This document shows positions 58,158 to 64,000 of a stretch of DNA of 64,000 nucleotides, in pieces (the stretch's first letter is position 1; each line of letters begins with the position of its first letter). Below the pieces are notes generated by a model. That model was given only the letters and a program-made list of their open reading frames with translations, had not been told where the DNA came from and made no database searches. The position numbers and the translations under genes are program-made. Source of the stretch: a virus; IMG/VR virus record IMGVR_UViG_3300022602_000024, positions 62,797 to 126,796 of that record. The stretch is one strand, 5' to 3'.

Positions 58158-60815
58158 TTATTCCCAAGTAAACAAATCATCAAAGGTTGACTTAATGTCA
58201 GTGTGTCCAGGAATGTCCCATTCCAGCACGCCCAATAAGTTTTCTACCTTTTGGTTAACAATGCCCATTTCCATCTTGCTGTCATCAAACGGCAAGTCCT
58301 TGAACCATGTGGGAATATGACTTTCATCAGTGGGGTAGCCCACGCTGGTAAAACCCAGGGGATTGTCTTTGAGCTTGCACACAATGGTCTTCATGCCGTC
58401 TACAATGGCCATACTATAGTTGTCACCGTGCATTTTCTTGAGACGATTCCAGTTCATTGCGGCTCTAACGTGTCCGGGCATATTTGCTTTGCCTTGTTGT
58501 GCTTCTGCCGCAGTATATTTGGTCAAGTTGTTGACACGTTTAGGTGTACCTTTCTCCCATGCAGGACGTTCAGCAAATACCAGTTTGAAGTCTTTGACCT
58601 TTTTGTAGATCTGTTCTTTTTCCGCACCTGTTAGCACATCCAACAAGATCTCACTCAAGAAGTCTTGCACTACCTTGGGTGTGTCACTTCGCTTCAAGTC
58701 CAGACCCATGGCCTTGACCTTACCGGGCTTGCCCACGTCTTGTCGGTTGCCTTCTAAGTCGTAAATCAATACTGCATAGCGTTTCTTTTTAATAAACAGG
58801 CTCTTGGTAGCAATAAGTTCACGTCCGCCTTTGATGATAGCACCCATTTCTCTGGGACAATGACAAGCACGTTCCATAAATGCCGGAAATGATTCGTTCA
58901 CCTGATCAGCAATACTATCATACATCTGTATGCAAACTTCTTTGTTCCACTCTAAGGTACCTGCCTCAACTTCCTTCTTGATTGCAGGCCACGCTGAGAA
59001 ATAGACTGAGTCCGTGTCACCGTAGATGACAGCCTCCCCAATGTGATCGTAAGTACCTGTAATTGCCTCATTGACATACGAGTCCATGTGCTTTGCGATA
59101 ATCCTACCAGTGAGCGTCGTACTCTGTCCAATTCTCTGATCAAAGAAGCGACAGCCAGCGTTGAGGATCGCACCGTAGAGGGAATTAAGGTTAATCTTCT
59201 TGACAAGTTGCCTCTTGTCCCAGAACGCAGTTTCTTCCTTAGTTTCTGCGGTTTTCTTTTTAGCCTGCATTTCTTTGCGTTCAGCATACCATCTCTCCAA
59301 TAAGCCGGGAATGATCCCTTTCATGTCATATTTAAATATAGTGCCATTTGCACTGAGTGTCCAAGGCTGATTGCCTTCAAAGATCAAACGCCAAACATCT
59401 GCGGCACTCATAACATCGCTGGTGCCATCTTCCCAGTCAATGGTGATCTCTGTGCCCACTTCGCCATTCATAACTGCTTGGTATTCTAAACTGCCAAACA
59501 TATTCTCCCACGCATCAGCAAAACTCGAACCTGCATCCATCTTTTCCTGGATGTAGTGGTCAGTCATCACTGGCCGGAATTGTCCAACAACGGTTTCTGG
59601 GCCCATGTTAAGGGCTCGAATAGCCGAGGGATAGAGCGAGTTGATGTCGATCGCTCCAACCCATTCGTGCATGCCTTTTTTGGGATAAGCAACGTAGGCA
59701 CCTGCGGCTTGTGTGTTTTCTTTGTCATCTCTAGGTCTCCTGTTTGGAACTATCATACCTCGACTGTGGGCCTCATTGATGATGGCCTGCTCAGTCACTG
59801 CTACTGCACCCATTGTAGTAGCAAGCAACACGGTATTATCGTGTGCAAGTTCGTTAGCCAAGTCCAAGAAGCGTAGTTTCTTATCGAACTTGGCAATAAG
59901 CATAGTATCCTGTCTATTGTATTCAATAAACGTGGGGAAATCTTTATTATAAAGTTGATCTAGTGTGCCTTCATATTGTGTTTTACGTTCGCCCAGTTCA
60001 TATTCGGCAATGGCATCCAGGCTATAACTATGACGTTCTTCATAGGTATATTTGCGATACAACTGCATATAATCCAAGTGCACACGCCCAATCAAGTCAA
60101 ATGTCAGGTTCTCTGCACCAAAGCGTTCAAACATACGTTGTTTGGGCAGTTGTCCCCACAAACAAAAACGTCGTGTGTCGTCTTTGCTCAGTACTTTGAT
60201 AATGCGCATTACAGTATAGGGAATATCAAAGCCCTCACTGTTCCATCCACTCAAGATGTCGGCATCTTCAATCAAGTCTAAGAATGTGTTCAGTAAGTCT
60301 TCTTCACGATCAAACAAGAAACAGTTTTCAAACTTGGCGCAGACTTCTTCAGCAGTTTCCCACGAATAGGTCTTGGGTAGCAATACCAGTGTAACCAGTT
60401 TGTCTAGCCAGTCCATATACACAGTAATGGCAGTGATTTTGTTAAACGGATCGTTTGTGGGAGCATAGCCAACCAGTGGATCAAAGTCCACCTCAATATC
60501 AAAAAAGGCTGTGTGTAGTTTAGGCGACGTTGCGCCCAAGTAGTTGGTTTCCAAACAACGGAATATGGGATTGATATCTGATTCCCACAAGCGTTTGCCG
60601 CTGAGTGCTTTTAATTCTTTGTGATACTCTTTGCTGTTGCGAGTATTGAATCTTGATACTGGCGTATCAAAAATTGTCCTAAACTTGCCTCGAGGGTCAT
60701 CATAGTAGAAAGTATAATCTACTGGAAACTCTTTGTAGGTTCTTTCGCCATCTACACGTTCTACAACGTGAATACGGTCTTTTTGTCTATCATATAATGC
60801 ATCAACGTAACTCAT
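58158..60815 (-). CDS. 43: Family B DNA polymerase, T4 gp43-like
   Basis: An 885-residue replicative polymerase; start at MSYVDALYDR with GGAG upstream (60848 is an unsupported alternative). Exonuclease motifs are DIE (106-108), GWNSEGFDIPY (190-200) and YNRQDTMLI (299-307); polymerase motifs are DINSLYPSAIR (390-400), NSLYGAIL (544-551) and YGDTDS (598-603). All catalytic residues are present and the length fits T4 gp43 (898). No intein or split is seen. It is the clearest sign of the T4 superfamily here. Confidence 0.96.
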   Translation of the reverse strand: MSYVDALYDRQKDRIHVVERVDGERTYKEFPVDYTFYYDDPRGKFRTIFDTPVSRFNTRNSKEYHKELKALSGKRLWESDINPIFRCLETNYLGATSPKLHTAFFDIEVDFDPLVGYAPTNDPFNKITAITVYMDWLDKLVTLVLLPKTYSWETAEEVCAKFENCFLFDREEDLLNTFLDLIEDADILSGWNSEGFDIPYTVMRIIKVLSKDDTRRFCLWGQLPKQRMFERFGAENLTFDLIGRVHLDYMQLYRKYTYEERHSYSLDAIAEYELGERKTQYEGTLDQLYNKDFPTFIEYNRQDTMLIAKFDKKLRFLDLANELAHDNTVLLATTMGAVAVTEQAIINEAHSRGMIVPNRRPRDDKENTQAAGAYVAYPKKGMHEWVGAIDINSLYPSAIRALNMGPETVVGQFRPVMTDHYIQEKMDAGSSFADAWENMFGSLEYQAVMNGEVGTEITIDWEDGTSDVMSAADVWRLIFEGNQPWTLSANGTIFKYDMKGIIPGLLERWYAERKEMQAKKKTAETKEETAFWDKRQLVKKINLNSLYGAILNAGCRFFDQRIGQSTTLTGRIIAKHMDSYVNEAITGTYDHIGEAVIYGDTDSVYFSAWPAIKKEVEAGTLEWNKEVCIQMYDSIADQVNESFPAFMERACHCPREMGAIIKGGRELIATKSLFIKKKRYAVLIYDLEGNRQDVGKPGKVKAMGLDLKRSDTPKVVQDFLSEILLDVLTGAEKEQIYKKVKDFKLVFAERPAWEKGTPKRVNNLTKYTAAEAQQGKANMPGHVRAAMNWNRLKKMHGDNYSMAIVDGMKTIVCKLKDNPLGFTSVGYPTDESHIPTWFKDLPFDDSKMEMGIVNQKVENLLGVLEWDIPGHTDIKSTFDDLFTWE

Positions 60816-60881
60816 TTTTCTCCTTTGTACGACTTCGAGCTCATACACACTCTACATGCTGTTTAAGTCAGCGACTCTACG

Positions 60882-60890
60882 ATTATAACA
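60882..60890 (-). promoter_or_regulatory. Extended -10 promoter of the DNA polymerase
   Basis: TGTTATAAT on the - strand (60882-60890), an extended -10, with no good -35. It leaves a leader of about 66 nt to the polymerase ATG. Confidence 0.55.
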
Positions 60891-60891
60891 T

Positions 60892-62187
60892 TTACCGGTA
60901 ATAAATGCTATAGATTTCTTTAATATTTAGTTCAGGGTGGACTTCTTGAAGTCGATCTAACATGAAATGAATATTTTCATTATCTTTGGAAAAATTAATT
61001 GTATTTAAATGATATTCTAAATCTGTAATAGCAGACCGTAATCGTTGATTTTCGACCACTGGTGGTAAAATCTTTAAAGCATCTAGTTGTTGCTGTACTT
61101 GATCTCTCATATATTCTGGCACTGATTCTATGCCAAAATTTTCTTCGAGTTTAACTACGGGGGTAAATCCAAATCCCAAGTAAACATTTTTATAAGGACT
61201 GTACCTAGTGATCAAGTGTTGCCATACTTCGGGCACCTGATGAAAATTCAAATTTGTAATCACAGTATTAAAATTCACTGAGTTTCTTGGATTATTTTTT
61301 TCTGCTAACCAATCAAATATAGAATCTATGTTTTTTTGTATGTAAGGCCAACGACTAGGAGTTCTTTGTATGTATGCAATATCATCTATGGCATCTATAC
61401 TTAAATTGAACATGACTTGATCAAAATTTCCCAAAATATCCAGCAAACGTTTGTTGACATTGGTACAGTTGGTGTTGATGAATGCCAATATGTGTTGACT
61501 ATGTCCTGTTGTAACTAGATCTTCTAAGAAATCTATGTTTTCTTTGATAATGGTTGGTTCTCCGCCAGTGAGCCATACCGTTTCCAATGAACTGTAATGA
61601 TCTTTCAGTATAGTAGCCAATGGTCTCTTAACTGGCCAATCATAAAGATCTCCAAACTCGCCACCGTTGAGAACTCCAATGGATGTTTTGCTAAATTTAA
61701 TTTGTTGTTTTGTAGTAATATTTCTATCTAAGAAAAATTCTGAATATTGTATACTGTTGTCAGGCCCACACATTTTACAGGCCAGGTTGCATAAATTGCC
61801 GGTACTGATCTGCATGTCAATCCAGTCAACATTTAATTCGCCATTATTTTCTGCTGCATACTGGATTCGATCCTGCACACGACTCAATGGTATTCGATCA
61901 TTGGCATTTTTTCTTACACTATTGCCTTTGGTGTGATCTTTATTTTCTAGTTTCCAACAAGAGTTACAACATTCAGGTTCCTTGCCGTTGATTAAATCTA
62001 ATCTTAATTGTTTTTGTTCTTGGCTATTCCAAAAATCAGATATATTGTGTGTATTAACATTATATACTTGTTGTTGATCGTCGGTCATTCTACCAAGTAT
62101 GGCACAACATGATACTATATCGCCATTGGGCTGAATCATATTGTGTGCAAAAGGATATGCACAAATTGTAGGACTGTGTATTTCCAT
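60892..62187 (-). CDS. Twitch-type radical SAM protein 8
   Basis: A 431-residue radical SAM enzyme with C133, C137 and C140 (LCNLACKMC) followed by GPDNS, GGEP at 208-211, and N-terminal C9 (ICAYPF), C27-C28 and C73/C74/C77 (ECCNSCW). It belongs to the CC subtype like copies 3-5 on the + strand. The SSxW that follows the cluster in the other copies is absent, so substrate binding may differ. It is next to a small membrane protein gene and upstream of the polymerase. Confidence 0.85.
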   Translation of the reverse strand: MEIHSPTICAYPFAHNMIQPNGDIVSCCAILGRMTDDQQQVYNVNTHNISDFWNSQEQKQLRLDLINGKEPECCNSCWKLENKDHTKGNSVRKNANDRIPLSRVQDRIQYAAENNGELNVDWIDMQISTGNLCNLACKMCGPDNSIQYSEFFLDRNITTKQQIKFSKTSIGVLNGGEFGDLYDWPVKRPLATILKDHYSSLETVWLTGGEPTIIKENIDFLEDLVTTGHSQHILAFINTNCTNVNKRLLDILGNFDQVMFNLSIDAIDDIAYIQRTPSRWPYIQKNIDSIFDWLAEKNNPRNSVNFNTVITNLNFHQVPEVWQHLITRYSPYKNVYLGFGFTPVVKLEENFGIESVPEYMRDQVQQQLDALKILPPVVENQRLRSAITDLEYHLNTINFSKDNENIHFMLDRLQEVHPELNIKEIYSIYYR

Positions 62188-62190
62188 GTG

Positions 62191-62502
62191 TTAGTTAAGT
62201 GCTATTAACGCCAGTTTGGTTAATCCCACCATGTCAATGCAAAACAATAATGCGTAGTTGGCCAACATGCCAAATGATCCACGTGTCCATGCTGCCCAGG
62301 CATAGATCAAGGTACTGGCCACCCAGATACAGTATAATTGTAGCAATGGCGGATTGGGCAAAAATATAGTCATGCCTAGTGCACACCCAATACTACCAAA
62401 CCATCCTAGTATTTCAAGGCAAAAGCGTAATGGCCATTCGTTGTAGTCACGTTTCATCCAGTCTGCAGTACTTGAAAAGCATCGGTTGATTATTTGTTTC
62501 AT
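62191..62502 (-). CDS. Small multi-pass membrane protein (103 aa)
   Basis: Three or four hydrophobic helices: LEILGWFGSIGCALGMTIFL, LLQLYCIWVASTLIYAWAAW and YALLFCIDMVGLTKLALIAL. The spacing suggests a small transporter- or sensor-like fold. I recall highly similar proteins in T4-like phages of aquatic bacteria, function unknown. Coupled to the sulfotransferase-like gene by ATGA. Confidence 0.72.
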   Translation of the reverse strand: MKQIINRCFSSTADWMKRDYNEWPLRFCLEILGWFGSIGCALGMTIFLPNPPLLQLYCIWVASTLIYAWAAWTRGSFGMLANYALLFCIDMVGLTKLALIALN

Positions 62503-63143
62503 TTGGGTAAGTGGTAAAATTTTTGTTGGTATTGATCTATTACTTGTCTATACCGTACAATATCACGTTCTAAGAAATTCTTTTGTAGACTATGATAGTT
62601 GGTTTCGTATACTTTTTTGTAGTATTCGATCTGTTTTCTAAGTTCCAGCTCATCAGCAGTGGCAACATTCATACGCCGATCTCGTTCTATAACCAAGTCA
62701 AGCCCGTTCTCTTTGAAGAACATGTTGGTTAAATCGTTGCCCGAGTATAAATGACGGTCAGGATCAAACGGCTCATACGGCTGATGATCTTTGATTGTTG
62801 CATCCAGTGGAATCCAATGTATAGGCAAATCCCAGATGGGACCCAACATCATGGATACACTATAGGTATGCTCGTCAAATACTCCGCTGACCAACAACTT
62901 GGCCACTTGTGGATCATCTAAACTAATGTCTGGATTGAGCCTCAGGTACTGTGTGATACCTTTGGTATGCCTGACTTCAGGATCTGTTATATGTGCAAAG
63001 ATCTTGTACTGTGATAAATCTAATAGTGGATCAAATAAGTTAACATAATCCCACCCATGTGCAGCCAAGAATGTGTTATGTGTTATATAACCATTCTTAG
63101 GGCACAGTATGTATAGGAAGCGATCTTTGATCCTGCAGAACAT
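62499..63143 (-). CDS. Sulfotransferase-like protein 2
   Basis: A 214-residue protein. YILCPKNGYITHNTF near residue 11 sits where the PAPS 5' loop is, and AHITDPEVRHTKGITQYL where the 3'-phosphate Arg-Asp-Pro motif is (a D-P-E-V-R variant). A C-terminal coiled coil follows. I recall similar phage sulfotransferases, but both motifs are weaker than in the first copy, so a different substrate or loss of activity is possible. Confidence 0.6.
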   Translation of the reverse strand: MFCRIKDRFLYILCPKNGYITHNTFLAAHGWDYVNLFDPLLDLSQYKIFAHITDPEVRHTKGITQYLRLNPDISLDDPQVAKLLVSGVFDEHTYSVSMMLGPIWDLPIHWIPLDATIKDHQPYEPFDPDRHLYSGNDLTNMFFKENGLDLVIERDRRMNVATADELELRKQIEYYKKVYETNYHSLQKNFLERDIVRYRQVIDQYQQKFYHLPK

Positions 63144-63403
63144 TAAAGAGTTTTGCCAACAGTTTCTAAAATAGTATTCAAATCTTCGTGTTCACGATTG
63201 GTATCGGTGAGTTTTGATTTTTGGGCAATCTTGATTGCTTTTTTCAAAACACTGGGTTTGATTTCTAACTCTTCAGCAATGGCTTTGACTGTATCACTGA
63301 GTCCGGCATTCAAGTCTTCGATTTCTTGAAGTACGTGCATACCTTCGTTGATAATTTGTGTGAGTTTGGCTTTTTGTTCGCCACTGAACATACGTGCTGA
63401 CAT
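63143..63403 (-). CDS. dsbA: DsbA-like double-stranded DNA-binding protein
   Basis: An 86-residue protein with FSGEQKAKLTQIINEGMHVL, a helical middle (DTVKAIAEELEIKPSVLKKAI) and LKKAIKIAQK-type basic helix. The layout matches T4 DsbA and its relatives, which bind DNA near late promoters. The residue pattern, not a strict motif, supports the call. It has its own promoter. Confidence 0.65.
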   Translation of the reverse strand: MSARMFSGEQKAKLTQIINEGMHVLQEIEDLNAGLSDTVKAIAEELEIKPSVLKKAIKIAQKSKLTDTNREHEDLNTILETVGKTL

Positions 63404-63427
63404 AAGGTCTCCTTAGTTGAAAATGTT

Positions 63428-63456
63428 ATTATATACTAGTTTATTTGATATTGCAA
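63428..63456 (-). promoter_or_regulatory. Promoter of the DsbA-like gene
   Basis: TTGCAA (63451-63456), 17-bp spacer, TATAAT (63428-63433), then a 24-nt leader with AAGGAG. The -35 is weak but the spacing and -10 are perfect. Confidence 0.66.
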
Positions 63457-63514
63457 GACTATTTTGGAATTAATGCTCACTTTAGGGGTCTTTGGGCACG
63501 ACTCCTATCAACCC

Positions 63515-63531
63515 TGGCCAGCAGCCGGCCA
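63515..63531. other. GC-rich hairpin in a 160-bp gap
   Basis: TGGCC (63515-63519) and GGCCA (63527-63531) pair around 7 nt. It lies within the only non-coding gap of over 130 bp in the window (63404-63563). It is more GC-rich than the surroundings and has no T-run. Apart from this hairpin and the DsbA promoter I see nothing in the gap. Confidence 0.4.
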
Positions 63532-63563
63532 CACCGTAACACAAGGTCACTAAGGTAGGTGTT

Positions 63564-64000
63564 CTATTTTTTATAAAGTGCTCGTAATACCTGTTTTAAC
63601 AGGTGTTGCACAGTGGGATCAGATGCAGGCAAATTGGATTTGGTTTCCATACTGTAAGCAATATCATTCCACTCTTTGTTTTCTATGGTATTCAATGATC
63701 CATTTGAATTGGCAGAGTTGATTGCTTTCAATCCTGCAATGGTAATGGGCACTATTTGATAAGTGGCAAAGCGCCCGCCTACGGTTCTGTTAATTCTCAT
63801 GCCTGCTAATCCTGTTTTGGCTTTTGCAGCAAATTCTTGTTTAACAGCATCTCCAACTGCAACAGGTACGATTTTGACATCTGTTTGTTTAAGTCGACGC
63901 TCCGACAGATAGTAGTTCAATGCAGTAGTCATTTTGCTATCAAATGCAGCCAACCCAACATTCAATACTGGACTACCTTTGGTACGCAGATAATTTACCA
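63564..64000 (-). CDS. Phage protein of unknown function, 5' partial
   Basis: The frame is open past the right window edge; a TTG at 63965 is not a likely start. The visible part ends in LLKQVLRALYKK and contains FAAKAKTGLAGMRINRTVGGRFATYQIVPITI, a basic strand-rich segment. It is translated toward the gap and is the last gene of an operon that begins outside. Confidence 0.55.
   Translation of the reverse strand, partial: VNYLRTKGSPVLNVGLAAFDSKMTTALNYYLSERRLKQTDVKIVPVAVGDAVKQEFAAKAKTGLAGMRINRTVGGRFATYQIVPITIAGLKAINSANSNGSLNTIENKEWNDIAYSMETKSNLPASDPTVQHLLKQVLRALYKK

Noticed and set aside
1-64000. tRNA genes and CRISPR arrays
   Set aside because: I saw no GTTCGANTC-type T-loop in a cloverleaf context outside genes and no evenly spaced short repeats with unique spacers. 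The periodic repeat at 18.5-19.6 kb is coding.
1-64000. Prophage or bacterial genomic island with integrase or transposon
   Set aside because: No integrase, transposase, inverted terminal repeats or host housekeeping genes were found; the gene set is that of a lytic T4-like phage.

Overview
The window looks like one contiguous piece of a large tailed phage of the T4 superfamily, probably from an environmental metagenome. The evidence is a T4-type family B DNA polymerase (58158-60815), a T4 gp45-like sliding clamp (56435-57169), a T4 RNase H/FEN-like 5' exonuclease (36052-37050), a phage thymidylate synthase and DHFR pair, a DsbA-like late DNA-binding protein, and dozens of small, tightly overlapping phage genes. 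No ribosomal, tRNA or housekeeping operon was seen. Promoters of the sigma70 type (TTGACA, 17 bp, TATAAT) and two lipobox lipoproteins point to a Gram-negative host. The DNA is moderately AT-rich by eye; composition was not computed.

Layout: (1) 1-0.9 kb, end of a virion structural gene, then a hairpin. (2) 0.98-17.0 kb, + strand: an almost gapless operon of three GT-A-like glycosyltransferases, five tandem twitch-type radical SAM enzymes, four SGNH-hydrolase-like proteins, a NodU/TobZ carbamoyltransferase, an APS-kinase/DUF2061 fusion and conserved unknowns. (3) 17-22.3 kb: a - strand glycosyltransferase-like gene, a 1071-aa repeat protein with a glycosyltransferase-like C-terminal module, and a possible ADP-ribosyltransferase-like protein. 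(4) 22.3-64 kb, - strand: sugar genes (DegT-type aminotransferase, epimerases), thyA/DHFR, a MoxR ATPase with a zinc/VWA protein, an EcoRI-family restriction endonuclease with two DNA methyltransferases, the exonuclease, a 7-deazaguanine pathway (folE, queD, queE and a DpdA-like transglycosylase), a D-amino-acid dehydrogenase-like flavoenzyme, three more radical SAM enzymes, two sulfotransferase-like proteins, clamp and polymerase.

How the parts may work together: GTP made into carboxytetrahydropterin and CDG by FolE, QueD and QueE, then inserted by DpdA, suggests that phage DNA carries a 7-deazaguanine. QueC is not in the window. The thymidylate synthase keeps the dUMP-type Asn, so the pyrimidines are probably unmodified by this enzyme. 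The glycosyl-, carbamoyl- and sulfotransferase genes, SGNH proteins and radical SAM array look like one glycan- or small-molecule-tailoring programme for the virion or host surface; that is inference.

Most notable observations: the EcoRI-like restriction cassette bounded by direct repeats; a conserved 17-bp element at five operon junctions; a pseudoknot-capable queD leader; a free-standing duplicate of the QueD C-terminus; the radical SAM operon; and the 65-residue-repeat protein.
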